From positions 1,310,968-1,374,967 of the forward strand of contig NC_011886.1 of the NCBI RefSeq assembly GCF_000022025.1: a DNA stretch of 64,000 nucleotides. Direction: 5' to 3'. Made by a program: the position numbers and the translations under genes. The notes beneath the pieces are model-generated. The model saw only the letters and a program-made list of their open reading frames with translations. It did no database searches and had not been told where the DNA came from. This DNA is from Pseudarthrobacter chlorophenolicus A6 (GTDB lineage: Bacteria > Actinomycetota > Actinomycetes > Actinomycetales > Micrococcaceae). Positions 9,225-17,812 of the stretch are shown piece after piece (position 1 is the first letter of the stretch; every line of letters begins with the position of its first letter).

Positions 9225-10523
9225 ATGACGCGTCACAGCACCCACCGCCTCCGCAAATCCGTCGCAATGCTCAGCGCGGCATGCCTGCTTGGGCTGACAG
9301 CCGCGTGTTCCGCACCGTCGGGCGGAGGAGGCGACGGGCCGGTGGAGATCCGGTTCGCCTGGTGGGGCAATGCGGGCCGCGCAGAGCTCACCAACAAGGC
9401 CATCGCCGAATTCGAAGCCGCGAACCCTGACATCAAGGTGAAGCCCGAGTTCGGGGACATCGGCGGTTACTTCGACAAACTCGCCACCCAGGTGGCCGCG
9501 AACGATGCACCGGACGTCATCACCATGGGCGGTGCCTACCCGGCGGAGTATGCCAACCGTGGGGCGCTGCTGGACCTCTCAACGGTCCGGGGTCAACTCG
9601 ACCTCAGCAAGATGGACCAGGGGGCGCTGGACAACGGCCAGGTGCAGGGCAAGCAGTACGGCATTTCCACCGGTGCCAACGCCCTCGCCATCGTGGTGAA
9701 CCCCGCCGTTTTTGCGGCGGCCGGCGTTCCCCTCCCGGACGATGCCACCTGGAGCTGGGAGGACTTTGCTGAAACCGCCGCGAGCGTGACGGCGAAGAGC
9801 CCCAAGGGCACCTCTGGGACGGCAACGGTCCTCACCCACGACTCCCTGGACGCCTTCGCACGGCAGCGGGGGGAGTCCCTCTACACCCAGGACGGCCAGC
9901 TTGGTCTCACCAAGGAGACAGTCCAGGACTACTTCGACTTCTCCCTCAAACTCAGCGAGTCCGGCGCTGCGCCCAACGCCTCCGAGACAGTGGAAAAGCT
10001 CAGCGTCAGCACCGAACAAACACTCATGGGCATGGGCCAGGCCGGCATGATGCTCACGTGGAGCAACTCTTTGACGGCGCTCAGCAAGGCCTCCGGAGCC
10101 GAACTGAAACTCCTCAAGCTCCCCGGCGAGAAGCCCACACCGGGCATCTGGCTCCAGTCATCGCAGTTCTACACCATTTCCGCCCGGAGCAAGCACACCG
10201 AAGCCGCGGCCAAGCTGGTGAACTTCCTGGTCAATAACCAGGCCGCCGCCAAGATCATCCAAAGCGACCGCGGCGTGCCCAGCAACCCCGAAATGCGCAC
10301 GGCCATCCAGGACCTCCTGACGCCGCAAGGCAAGGTCGAAGCTGCCTACATCGGTGAGGTCGGCAAGATGGACTTCGCGCCCACCTACATCGGGCCCACG
10401 GGGTCGACGGCGGTCTCAGAGATCACGGCGAGGATCAACACCGACGTCCTGTTCAAGCGGTTGACCCCCGAAAAGGCGGCCGAACAGTGGATCAGTGAAA
10501 GCAAGGCCGCTATCGGCAAGTAG
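9225..10523 (+). CDS. Sugar ABC transporter substrate-binding lipoprotein (orphan)
   Basis: Extracytoplasmic family 1 solute-binding protein. The N-terminus is a lipoprotein signal peptide: basic HRLRKS, a hydrophobic core and lipobox LTAAC with the lipidated cysteine at residue 28. The mature part opens with VEIRFAWWGN, typical of carbohydrate-binding proteins of ABC importers. The length of 432 residues is normal. No permease or ATPase gene lies beside it, so it must work with components encoded elsewhere or have been separated from them. The CRP-type site upstream suggests carbon-source control. Its ligand cannot be read from sequence. Confidence 0.9.
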   Translation: MTRHSTHRLRKSVAMLSAACLLGLTAACSAPSGGGGDGPVEIRFAWWGNAGRAELTNKAIAEFEAANPDIKVKPEFGDIGGYFDKLATQVAANDAPDVITMGGAYPAEYANRGALLDLSTVRGQLDLSKMDQGALDNGQVQGKQYGISTGANALAIVVNPAVFAAAGVPLPDDATWSWEDFAETAASVTAKSPKGTSGTATVLTHDSLDAFARQRGESLYTQDGQLGLTKETVQDYFDFSLKLSESGAAPNASETVEKLSVSTEQTLMGMGQAGMMLTWSNSLTALSKASGAELKLLKLPGEKPTPGIWLQSSQFYTISARSKHTEAAAKLVNFLVNNQAAAKIIQSDRGVPSNPEMRTAIQDLLTPQGKVEAAYIGEVGKMDFAPTYIGPTGSTAVSEITARINTDVLFKRLTPEKAAEQWISESKAAIGK

Positions 10524-10527
10524 GCAG

Positions 10528-10559
10528 CGCCCGGACGGACGGCCCGAACAGCCCGGGCG
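10528..10559. terminator. Short hairpin between convergent genes
   Basis: CGCCCGG (10528-10534) pairs with CCGGGCG (10553-10559). There is no T-tract. Its position between the binding-protein gene and the convergent hydrolase supports a weak bidirectional terminator. Confidence 0.35.
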
Positions 10560-10561
10560 GG

Positions 10562-11332
10562 TCAGTGCGCGGCGTCGAGGTACTGGTCGGCCCAGGCCGC
10601 GATAATCCTGGCCGCCCGCGCAGCCTGCCCCTTGCCGGTCAGGAGGTGATCGCTGCCTTCCAGCGAGACGAAGTTCCGGGGGTGCCGGGCCGTCTGGAAG
10701 ATCGTGCTGGCATTCTCGATCCCCACCGTGTTGTCGGTGGGGGAGTGGAGCACCATCAGCGGCTTGTGCAGCTGCCGGATGCAGTCCGTGAGGTCGGCGT
10801 TTTCCAGGTCCTCCACGAAGTGCCGGCGGATCTCCACGCGCTTGCCGCCCAGGTCGACTTCGGCGCTGCCTTCGCTCAGGATCCGGTCCAGGGCGGCGTC
10901 GAAGACGTGGGCCACGTGCTTGGGCGAGAAGGGCGCGCCAACTGTTGCGACGGCGTCGAGCTCCGGGATCTCCCGGGCCGCGGCCAGGACTGCCGCGCCG
11001 CCGAAGGAGTGGCCCACCAACAGCGAAATTTCCTTGCCCTCGCTGCGCATGAACTCCGCAGCCTTGACCGTGTCGGCAACCTTGTGGCTGAAGGAGCCGG
11101 CAGACCACTCGCCGGCGGATCCGCCCAGGCCCAGGTTGTCGAACCGCAGCATGCCCACGCCGCTGTCCGCCAGCGCCTTACACATCCGCGACGCGGACGG
11201 CGCGTCCTTGCCCAGGGTGAAACCGTGCGAGAAGACGCCCCAGCCCTTGACCGGGCCGTCCGGGATGTCGATGATGCCGGACAGCATCTCTCCGGTGGAA
11301 CCGGCGAATGTGACCTTCTCTGAGCGGGACAC
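10562..11332 (-). CDS. Alpha/beta hydrolase (serine hydrolase)
   Basis: Alpha/beta-hydrolase fold protein. The nucleophile elbow is GHSFGG (Ser about residue 109), the acid is probably the Asp in HSPTDNTVG and the base the His in GSDHLLTG. The GVFSHGFT block forms the oxyanion-side loop. It resembles small prokaryotic acylpeptidase-like esterases, but the substrate is unknown. I choose GTG at 11332 because AGGAAGGGG sits about 5 nt upstream; an ATG at 11365 would add 11 residues. The gene converges with the sugar-binding protein gene and has a large dyad element at its start. Confidence 0.83.
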   Translation of the reverse strand: MSRSEKVTFAGSTGEMLSGIIDIPDGPVKGWGVFSHGFTLGKDAPSASRMCKALADSGVGMLRFDNLGLGGSAGEWSAGSFSHKVADTVKAAEFMRSEGKEISLLVGHSFGGAAVLAAAREIPELDAVATVGAPFSPKHVAHVFDAALDRILSEGSAEVDLGGKRVEIRRHFVEDLENADLTDCIRQLHKPLMVLHSPTDNTVGIENASTIFQTARHPRNFVSLEGSDHLLTGKGQAARAARIIAAWADQYLDAAH

Positions 11333-11354
11333 GGTGTCCCCTTCCTGATCCTGC

Positions 11355-11416
11355 CGTTGCCCCATCAGATAAGGCTCCTAAAACCCGGTTTTGGGACCAT
11401 ATCTGATAGGGCAACG
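11355..11416. repeat. Nested inverted repeats upstream of the hydrolase gene
   Basis: The outer arms 11355-11371 and 11400-11416 (17 nt, one mismatch) begin with CGTTGCC and end with GGCAACG. They enclose inner arms CCTAAAACC (11377-11385) and GGTTTTGGG (11387-11395). The element lies just before the hydrolase start, overlapping the alternative ATG. It could be an operator for a dimeric regulator or a leader hairpin. Confidence 0.5.
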
Positions 11417-11435
11417 TGCGTCTTGGTGATGATAC

Positions 11436-11478
11436 GACGACGGCGCCAGCCCCCTTGGGTGGGGACGGCGCCGTCGTC
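11436..11478 (-). terminator. Hairpin after sdhB
   Basis: GACGACGGCGCC (11436-11447) pairs exactly with GGCGCCGTCGTC (11467-11478). It lies 15 nt beyond the sdhB stop, so it probably ends the sdhCDAB transcript. There is no clear U-tract on the minus strand. Confidence 0.6.
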
Positions 11479-11492
11479 TGGGGTGTTTTTCG

Positions 11493-12275
11493 TCAGATCT
11501 TGCGGGAGAGGATCGCCTGCTTGACCTCGGCGATCGCCTGCGTCACTTGGATGCCGCGGGGGCATGCTTCGGAGCAGTTGAAGGTGGTGCGGCAGCGCCA
11601 CACGCCTTCCTTGTCGTTGAGGATCTCCAGGCGCATGTCGCCGGCGTCATCACGGGAATCGAAGATGAAGCGGTGCGCGTTGACGATTGCGGCCGGGCCG
11701 AAGTACTGGCCGTCGGTCCAGAACACCGGGCAGGAGGACGTGCACGCAGCGCAAAGGATGCACTTGGTGGTGTCGTCGAAGCGCTCACGGTCTTCAGCGG
11801 ACTGGAGGCGTTCCTTCGTGGGCTCGTGGCCCTTGTTGATCAGGAACGGCATGACCTCGCGGTAGGACTGGAAGAACGGCTCCATGTCCACAATGAGGTC
11901 CTTCTCCACCGGCAGGCCCTTGATGGGTTCCACCGTGATGGGCTTGGACGTGTCCAGGTCCTTCAGGAGGGTCTTGCAGGCGAGGCGGTTGCGGCCGTTG
12001 ATGCGCATGGCATCGGAGCCGCACACGCCGTGGGCGCAGGAGCGGCGGAACGACAGGCTGCCGTCCATCTCCCACTTGACCTTGTGCAGGGCGTCCAGGA
12101 CGCGGTCCGTGCCGTACATGGTGAGGTGGTAGTCGTCCCAGGTTGCCTCTTCCGAGACCTCCGGGTTGTACCGGCGGACGCGCATGTGGACATCGAACGT
12201 GGGGATTTCGCCGCCCCCGCCGACGCCGGCAGGCAGTTCAATCTTTGAGGCTGGCTCAGCGATTTCAGCGGTCAT
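11493..12275 (-). CDS. sdhB: Succinate dehydrogenase iron-sulfur subunit
   Basis: Electron-transfer subunit of complex II, passing electrons from SdhA flavin to the membrane anchor. The N-terminal ferredoxin-type domain shows SCAHGVCGSDAM plus a downstream Cys for the 2Fe-2S centre. The C-terminal domain has CILCAACTSSCP and FNCSEACPRGI for the 4Fe-4S and 3Fe-4S centres. The length of 260 residues is normal, with an N-terminal extension of about 20 residues. ATG at 12275 follows the sdhA stop by 1 nt, so translation is coupled. Last gene of sdhCDAB. Confidence 0.97.
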   Translation of the reverse strand: MTAEIAEPASKIELPAGVGGGGEIPTFDVHMRVRRYNPEVSEEATWDDYHLTMYGTDRVLDALHKVKWEMDGSLSFRRSCAHGVCGSDAMRINGRNRLACKTLLKDLDTSKPITVEPIKGLPVEKDLIVDMEPFFQSYREVMPFLINKGHEPTKERLQSAEDRERFDDTTKCILCAACTSSCPVFWTDGQYFGPAAIVNAHRFIFDSRDDAGDMRLEILNDKEGVWRCRTTFNCSEACPRGIQVTQAIAEVKQAILSRKI

Positions 12276-12276
12276 C

Positions 12277-14076
12277 TTAGTACTTCCTCACCATCGGCTC
12301 GTAGCGGGTAAAGACGACCGGCTTGGTGGCCAGCCGGATTCCGGCGATTGCTTCCGCCGATCCGTCAGCCGGCGCGTGGTCATCCTTGTACGCCATGGAG
12401 TGCTTCATGAATTTCTCGTCGTCACGGTCCGGGAAGTCCTCGCGGAAGTGTCCGCCGCGGGATTCCTCACGGTGCAGGGCAGCAACCGTCATGACCTTGG
12501 CCAGTTCCAGCAGGAAGCCCAGTTCCACGGCCTCGAGGAGGTCAAGGTTGAAGCGCTTGCCCTTGTCCTGCACGTTGATGTGCTTGTAGCGCTCCTCGAA
12601 GGAGGCGATGTCGCTCAAGACCTGGTTCAGGGTGTCCGCGGTGCGGAACACCTGCATGTTGGCGTCCATGGTGTCCTGCAGTTCCTTGCGGATCTGGGCC
12701 ACCTTTTCGTCGCCGGTGCCGTTGCGGGCGATGTCCAGCAGTTCCGTGGTGTAATCCAGCGGGTTTTCCGGCAGCTCCACGAACTGGGCCGTCTTGGCGT
12801 ATTCCGCGGCGGCGACGCCGGCACGCTTGCCGAACACGTTGATGTCCAGCAGGGAGTTGGTGCCCAGGCGGTTGGAGCCGTGCACGGACACGCAGGCCAC
12901 CTCACCCGCGGCGTACAGGCCAGGGATCACGGTGTCGTTGTCCTGGAGGACCTCGGTTTCGATGTTCGTGGGGATACCGCCCATGGCGTAGTGCGCGGTG
13001 GGGAACACCGGCACCGGCTCCGTGTACGGCTCGACGCCCAGGTAGGTGCGGGCGAACTCGGTGATGTCCGGGAGCTTGGCGTCGATGTGCGCCGGTTCCA
13101 GGTGGGTCAGGTCCAGGAGGACGTAATCCTTGTTAGGGCCGCAGCCGCGGCCTTCACGGACTTCGTTGGCCATGGAACGGGCCACGATGTCGCGGGGTGC
13201 AAGGTCCTTGATGGTGGGGGCGTACCGCTCCATGAAGCGTTCACCGTCCGAGTTGCGCAGGATGGCGCCCTCACCGCGGGCAGCCTCGGAGAGGAGGATG
13301 CCCAGGCCCGCAAGGCCTGTCGGGTGGAACTGGAAGAACTCCATGTCCTCCAGGGGGATGCCGCGGCGGAACGCGATACCCATGCCGTCACCGGTCAGGG
13401 TGTGGGCGTTGGAGGTGGTCTTGAAGACCTTGCCGGCGCCGCCGGAGGCGAACACCACGGACTTGGCCTGGAACACGTGCAGTTCGCCGGTGGCGAGGTC
13501 GTAGGAAACCACACCAGCAACGCGCTTCTGCTTGTAGGAGGTGCCGTCTTCGCGGACCGCGTCCTCTTCGACCGTCAGCAGGTCCAGGACGTAGTACTCG
13601 TTGTAGAACTCAACGTTGTGCTTGACGCAGTTTTGGTACAGGGTCTGCAGGATCATGTGGCCGGTGCGGTCCGCTGCGTAGCACGCACGGCGGACGGGTG
13701 CCTTGCCGTGGTCGCGGGTGTGGCCACCGAACCGGCGCTGGTCGATCCGGCCCTCGGGCGTGCGGTTGAACGGCAGGCCCATCTTTTCCAGGTCGAGCAC
13801 GGCGTCGATGGCTTCCTTGGCCATGACCTCGGCGGCGTCCTGGTCCACCAGGTAGTCACCGCCCTTGACGGTGTCGAACGTGTGCCACTCCCAGTTGTCT
13901 TCCTCGACGTTGGCAAGGGCTGCACACATGCCACCCTGCGCCGCACCGGTGTGCGAGCGGGTGGGGTAGAGCTTGGTCAGTACTGCTGTGCGCGCGCGCT
14001 GACCGGATTCGATCGCGGCGCGCATGCCAGCGCCACCGGCACCGACGATGACGACGTCGTACTTATGGACCTGCAT
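12277..14076 (-). CDS. sdhA: Succinate dehydrogenase flavoprotein subunit
   Basis: Catalytic subunit of complex II that oxidises succinate to fumarate using covalent FAD. The N-terminus has the FAD-binding GAGGAGMRAA, and SHTGAAQGG contains the histidine that carries the flavin. The block HYAMGGIPTN and the stretch NRLGTNSLLD near residue 400 are typical. I place the start at ATG 14076 (MQVHKYDVVIVGAGG, 599 residues), preceded by an AGAAAGAG ribosome site. The open frame continues further upstream, but that part is not family-like. Separated from sdhD by a 110-nt spacer with a strong hairpin. Confidence 0.97.
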   Translation of the reverse strand: MQVHKYDVVIVGAGGAGMRAAIESGQRARTAVLTKLYPTRSHTGAAQGGMCAALANVEEDNWEWHTFDTVKGGDYLVDQDAAEVMAKEAIDAVLDLEKMGLPFNRTPEGRIDQRRFGGHTRDHGKAPVRRACYAADRTGHMILQTLYQNCVKHNVEFYNEYYVLDLLTVEEDAVREDGTSYKQKRVAGVVSYDLATGELHVFQAKSVVFASGGAGKVFKTTSNAHTLTGDGMGIAFRRGIPLEDMEFFQFHPTGLAGLGILLSEAARGEGAILRNSDGERFMERYAPTIKDLAPRDIVARSMANEVREGRGCGPNKDYVLLDLTHLEPAHIDAKLPDITEFARTYLGVEPYTEPVPVFPTAHYAMGGIPTNIETEVLQDNDTVIPGLYAAGEVACVSVHGSNRLGTNSLLDINVFGKRAGVAAAEYAKTAQFVELPENPLDYTTELLDIARNGTGDEKVAQIRKELQDTMDANMQVFRTADTLNQVLSDIASFEERYKHINVQDKGKRFNLDLLEAVELGFLLELAKVMTVAALHREESRGGHFREDFPDRDDEKFMKHSMAYKDDHAPADGSAEAIAGIRLATKPVVFTRYEPMVRKY

Positions 14077-14144
14077 ACCAGACGCTCTTTCTCTCAAAAT
14101 TCGCAATAAAACAAACGGGGGCGTATTGCTGTCCCCGCACAACA

Positions 14145-14171
14145 GGGCCCGCGGTTTATGCCCGCGGGCCC
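14145..14171 (-). promoter_or_regulatory. Intra-operon hairpin between sdhD and sdhA
   Basis: GGGCCCGCGG (14145-14154) and CCGCGGGCCC (14162-14171) form a perfect 10-bp GC stem with a 7-nt loop in the sdhD-sdhA spacer. There is no T-tract, so pausing, RNA processing or message stabilisation is more likely than full termination. Confidence 0.5.
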
Positions 14172-14186
14172 GGGATGATGCTGGTG

Positions 14187-14648
14187 CTAGGCAGGGCAGA
14201 AGCCGCCAGGCAGCGGAACGCCGTCCACCACGGGGCACGGATCGAAGGTGAAGATCACCAGGGTGCCCAGGACGATGATGACCACGGTGGCCGAGTAAAG
14301 GACCGTCTTCAGCCAGCGGCGGGTCGAGTCCTTCTCTGCGTAGTCGTTGATGATGGTGCGCACGCCGTTGGTGCCGTGCAGCATGGCCAGCCACAGCATG
14401 GCGAGGTCCCAGAACTGCCAGAACGGGTCTGCCCACTTGCCGGCCACGAAGCCGAAGTCGATGGCGTGGATGCCTTCGCCCACCATGAGGTTGACGAACA
14501 GGTGCCCGAAGATGAGGACCACCAGCACCACGCCGGAGAGGCGCATGAACAGCCAGGCGATCATCTCGAAGTTGCCCCGGCTTCCGCCGTTGCGGCGGTA
14601 CTGGGGTGCGATCCGCCCGCTGCGGGGGCTCTCGATGGTTGCAGTCAT
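14187..14648 (-). CDS. sdhD: Succinate dehydrogenase membrane anchor subunit D
   Basis: Small hydrophobic subunit of complex II, 153 residues with three predicted membrane helices (about residues 30-52, 70-95 and 112-134). IFGHLFVN and MLHGTNGVRT provide histidines of the kind used for haem b and quinone binding. The tail ends CPVVDGVPLPGGFCPA, an unusual extension with two cysteines. The gene starts 3 nt after the sdhC stop. Assignment rests on topology, the HGTNG motif and operon position. Confidence 0.92.
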   Translation of the reverse strand: MTATIESPRSGRIAPQYRRNGGSRGNFEMIAWLFMRLSGVVLVVLIFGHLFVNLMVGEGIHAIDFGFVAGKWADPFWQFWDLAMLWLAMLHGTNGVRTIINDYAEKDSTRRWLKTVLYSATVVIIVLGTLVIFTFDPCPVVDGVPLPGGFCPA

Positions 14649-14651
14649 GGC

Positions 14652-15032
14652 TTAGTGACCTCCGAGGGCGAGGGACAGGTGGCGGATGGAGAAGGCAACC
14701 ATGGTGACAACCCAGAGGCCCAGGACTGCCCAGAGCATCTGGCGCTGGTACTTGGCGCCCTTCTTCCAGAAGTCCACTGCGATGATGCGCAGGCCGTTGA
14801 AGGCGTGGAACACGATCGCAGCGACAAGGCCGGTCTCACCCAGTGCCATCAGCGGATTCTTGTAGGCGCCAATGACGGCGGTGTACGCCTCCGGGGACAC
14901 ACGCACCAGGCTTGTGTCCAGGACGTGGACCAACAAGAAGAAAAAGATCACTACACCGGTAATCCGGTGTCCTACCCAAGACCACATGCCTTCACGGCCG
15001 CGGTACAAGGTGCCAGCTGGTTTTGTCGGCAC
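14652..15032 (-). CDS. sdhC: Succinate dehydrogenase cytochrome b556 subunit
   Basis: Membrane anchor subunit with haem-ligand and quinone-site helices. GMWSWVGHRITGVVIFF is the classical SdhC N-terminal signature (Ser and His-Arg), and IVFHAFNGLR holds the second histidine motif. I place the start at GTG 15032, giving 126 residues, because GGGAGG lies 7 nt upstream; the 24 extra residues of the longer frame are unlike the family. First gene of sdhCDAB, with a good promoter about 90 nt upstream. Confidence 0.93.
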   Translation of the reverse strand: MPTKPAGTLYRGREGMWSWVGHRITGVVIFFFLLVHVLDTSLVRVSPEAYTAVIGAYKNPLMALGETGLVAAIVFHAFNGLRIIAVDFWKKGAKYQRQMLWAVLGLWVVTMVAFSIRHLSLALGGH

Positions 15033-15120
15033 TGATAAACCTCCCTGCAACACAGCGGCGCTGGCATGAGATCCACGCGGGGGGAACGCCTGCTGCGAGA
15101 GCACTCGTAGCTCAGGCCTA

Positions 15121-15149
15121 AATCTAGGCTTCGCTCACAGCTTATTCAA
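15121..15149 (-). promoter_or_regulatory. sdhCDAB promoter
   Basis: On the minus strand TTGAAT (15144-15149) and TAGATT (15121-15126) are separated by exactly 17 nt, a good housekeeping-type promoter. The -10 is overlapped by an inverted repeat GCCTA-AATC-TAGGC (15116-15129), a possible operator. The rest of 15033-15310, the divergent spacer to the manC-like gene, shows only that gene's -10 box. Confidence 0.65.
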
Positions 15150-15310
15150 TTTAGGGGCATCTTGCTGCCCAGCAGTGGCGCGGTTTTTCTGATTTTTTGA
15201 GACAAACGCCACAAAGCCTTGCTCTGAAAGCGGCTGTGCTGCTTCCGGGCGGGCCCCGGGGCGCAGGTCCTTCTACACCGGCAACCGCACCCATTCGGCT
15301 AAAGTAAGCC

Positions 15311-16447
15311 GTGATGAGTACAGACAAAGTGACAAGCCCGGCATCACCTCTGGACCGCTTCTACGCGGTGATTCCGGCCGGCGGAGTGGGGACCCGCCTC
15401 TGGCCCCTGTCACGAGCCGCAGCTCCCAAGTTCCTTCACGATCTCACCGGTTCGGGCAGCACCTTGCTGCGCGCCACCTATGACCGGCTCCAGCCGCTCG
15501 CGGGGGACCGGATGCTGGTGGTCACCGGAAAGGCGCACCGCGATGCCGTGTGCCGGCAGCTTCCGGAAGTGCAGGACGCCGACCTGGTGCTTGAATCGGA
15601 GCCCAAGGATTCAGGTGCCGCGATCGGACTCGCCGCCGCCATCCTGCACGAACGCGATCCGGACACCATCATGGGGTCCTTCGCGGCAGATCAGGTCATC
15701 AGCCCGGACCAGCTCTTCCAGGAAGCGGTCCGCGAAGCAATCTACACAGCGGCCGCCGGGAAGATCGTCACCATCGGCATCAAGCCCACGCACCCGTCCA
15801 CGGGCTTCGGGTACATCCGTTCGGGCCAGGAGCTCCGCGTTGAAGGAGCGCCCAGCGCCCAGGACGTTGTGGAATTCGTGGAGAAGCCGGACGAGACGGT
15901 GGCCCAGCAGTACGTCGAGAGCGGCAACTACGTCTGGAACGCCGGCATGTTCGTTGCTCCCGTGGCGCTGCTGCTCAAGCACCTGGAAGCCAACCAGCCC
16001 GAACTGTTCCAGGGGCTGCAGGAGATCGCCCGCGCCTGGGATACCCCGGAGCGGGATGAGGTCACCGCGCGGGTATGGCCCACGCTGCCGAAGATCGCCA
16101 TCGACTACGCCGTGGCCGAACCCGCTGCGGAAGCCGGGGACGTCGCCGTCGTGCCCGGAACCTTCCGGTGGGACGACGTCGGAGACTTTGCCTCCGTGGG
16201 CCGGCTCAACTCCGCCAAGGAAGTGGATGACGTCACGGTGCTGGGCGAGGGTGCCCGCGTCTTCACGGAGAACTCCAGCGGCGTGGTGGTCACCGATACC
16301 AAGCGCGTCATCGCCCTGATCGGCATTGAAGACGTGGTGATCGTGGATACCCCCGATGCCCTCCTGGTCACCACCATGGCCAACTCGCAGCGGGTCAAGG
16401 CCGCAGTGGACGCCCTAAAGGCCAGCGGCGACACCGACGTCCTCTAG
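15311..16447 (+). CDS. manC: Mannose-1-phosphate guanylyltransferase
   Basis: Nucleotidyltransferase expected to make GDP-mannose from GTP and mannose-1-phosphate, a donor for mannosylated lipids and glycans. The N-terminal activation loop IPAGGVGTRLWPLSR and the sugar-site motif FVEKP are diagnostic. At 378 residues it is the single-function type lacking the C-terminal isomerase domain. A -10-like TAAAGT (15300-15305) ends 5 nt before GTG 15311 and 8 nt before ATG 15314, so the mRNA may be leaderless. A hairpin follows the stop. It stands alone, without other mannose genes nearby. Confidence 0.9.
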   Translation: MMSTDKVTSPASPLDRFYAVIPAGGVGTRLWPLSRAAAPKFLHDLTGSGSTLLRATYDRLQPLAGDRMLVVTGKAHRDAVCRQLPEVQDADLVLESEPKDSGAAIGLAAAILHERDPDTIMGSFAADQVISPDQLFQEAVREAIYTAAAGKIVTIGIKPTHPSTGFGYIRSGQELRVEGAPSAQDVVEFVEKPDETVAQQYVESGNYVWNAGMFVAPVALLLKHLEANQPELFQGLQEIARAWDTPERDEVTARVWPTLPKIAIDYAVAEPAAEAGDVAVVPGTFRWDDVGDFASVGRLNSAKEVDDVTVLGEGARVFTENSSGVVVTDTKRVIALIGIEDVVIVDTPDALLVTTMANSQRVKAAVDALKASGDTDVL

Positions 16448-16459
16448 GACGCCGCAGCC

Positions 16460-16490
16460 ACATCCCGGGCACCGGCAGTGCCCGGGATGT
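16460..16490 (+). terminator. Hairpin after manC
   Basis: ACATCCCGGGCAC (16460-16472) pairs perfectly with GTGCCCGGGATGT (16478-16490), a 13-bp stem with a 5-nt loop, 12 nt after the manC stop. It lacks a T-tract. Confidence 0.6.
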
Positions 16491-16543
16491 AACGCGGCGA
16501 CTGTGATGGACGCTATTGCGGCCACCATCGCTAGAGTGAAGCA

Positions 16544-17743
16544 GTGCGCAATTACACTACTGAAGCCGAACCCACCGCTTTGGTGGCTCCGTGGCTGGAG
16601 CCGCTCCTGCCGGAACTGATCGAATTCCGCCGGGACCTCCACGCGCATCCGGAACTTTCGTTCAAGGAGTACCGCACCACCGACAAGCTGGCCGAGCGGC
16701 TGGAAGCTGCAGGCCTGGCGCCGCGCCGCCTTGAGGGGACCGGGCTCACCGTCGATGTCGGTGAGGGCCCCATCGCCACGGCGCTCCGCGGGGACATCGA
16801 CGCCCTGCCCATCATCGAGGAAACCGGCCTGCCCTTCGCGTCGAAGAACCACGGCGTAACGCACGCCTGCGGCCACGACGTGCACACCACCACCATGCTG
16901 GGGATCGCCCTGGTCCTGCACCGCATGCACCAGGAATCGCCCCTGGGCGGCACCATCCGCATCATCTTCCAGCCGGCCGAGGAGACCATGCCAGGCGGCG
17001 CCCATGCGTGCATTGAGCAGGGCGTGCTGGACGGTGTTCCCAGGATCCTGGCGCTGCACTGCGATCCCCGGATCGAGGTGGGCAAGATCGGAACCCGCAT
17101 CGGGGCCATTACCTCGGCGTCGGACACCATCCGGATCGAACTGTCCGGCCGCGGCGGCCACACCTCCCGTCCGCACCTCACCGAAGACCTCGTCTTTGCG
17201 CTGGCCCAGATCGCCGTCAACGTGCCCGCCGTGCTGTCCCGCCGCGTTGATGTCCGCAGCGGGGTCTCCGTGGTCTGGGGCCAGATCTCCGCCGGGTCCG
17301 CCCCCAACGCCATCCCCGGGGTGGGCTACATGGCCGGCACCATGCGCTGCCTGGACCGTGAAGCCTGGCACGCCGCCGGCGAACTGCTCGATGAGGTGGT
17401 GCACCAGGTGGCGGCGCCGTACGGTGTGGACGTCCGGCTTGAGCACACCAGGGGAGTGCCGCCGGTGGTGAACTCCGAACACGAAACCGCCCTCATCGAA
17501 GCGTCCGCCCGCGCCGAGATTGGCGAGAGCGCCGTGGTGCTCACCCCGCAGTCCATGGGCGGCGAAGACTTCGCCTGGTTCCTGGCTGAACTTCCCGGCG
17601 CCATGATGCGCCTGGGCACCAAGACGCCCGGCGGCGAGGAGTATGATTTGCACCGCGGGGACTACATCCTGGACGAACGGGCGCTGGGCCTCGGGATCCA
17701 GGTACTGACGGGCGCGGCCCTGCGCACCATCCGCGACCTGTAG
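16544..17743 (+). CDS. M20 family amidohydrolase (carboxypeptidase/aminoacylase type)
   Basis: Metal-dependent amidohydrolase of the M20D group, which removes acyl groups from amino acids or related amides. Visible metal-site motifs are RGDIDALPI, HACGHDVHTT and FQPAEE, then HCDP and the C-terminal GGEDFAWF. The middle insert (SGRGGHTSRPH) is the lid and dimerisation domain. The length of 399 residues is normal. TAGAGT (16532-16537) ends 6 nt before the GTG start, so the message is probably leaderless. A strong terminator follows. The substrate cannot be set from sequence. Confidence 0.9.
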   Translation: MRNYTTEAEPTALVAPWLEPLLPELIEFRRDLHAHPELSFKEYRTTDKLAERLEAAGLAPRRLEGTGLTVDVGEGPIATALRGDIDALPIIEETGLPFASKNHGVTHACGHDVHTTTMLGIALVLHRMHQESPLGGTIRIIFQPAEETMPGGAHACIEQGVLDGVPRILALHCDPRIEVGKIGTRIGAITSASDTIRIELSGRGGHTSRPHLTEDLVFALAQIAVNVPAVLSRRVDVRSGVSVVWGQISAGSAPNAIPGVGYMAGTMRCLDREAWHAAGELLDEVVHQVAAPYGVDVRLEHTRGVPPVVNSEHETALIEASARAEIGESAVVLTPQSMGGEDFAWFLAELPGAMMRLGTKTPGGEEYDLHRGDYILDERALGLGIQVLTGAALRTIRDL

Positions 17744-17812
17744 GCCGCGTTCCCGGCTGGGCGGCAGGGGACGCCCCAGCCGCACCGTACGGCCCACGCA
17801 GGCAAGAAGAAC

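Noticed and set aside
9225..11365. Sugar-binding protein plus hydrolase as an oligosaccharide utilisation unit
   Set aside because: The two genes are convergent with separate control regions, and the hydrolase is an alpha/beta esterase type, not a glycosidase.
12166..14109. Very long plus-strand open frame (647 codons) opposite sdhA and sdhB
   Set aside because: It is antisense to two unmistakable genes, has Val/Gly/His/Asp-rich composition typical of reverse frames in GC-rich DNA, and no family motif.
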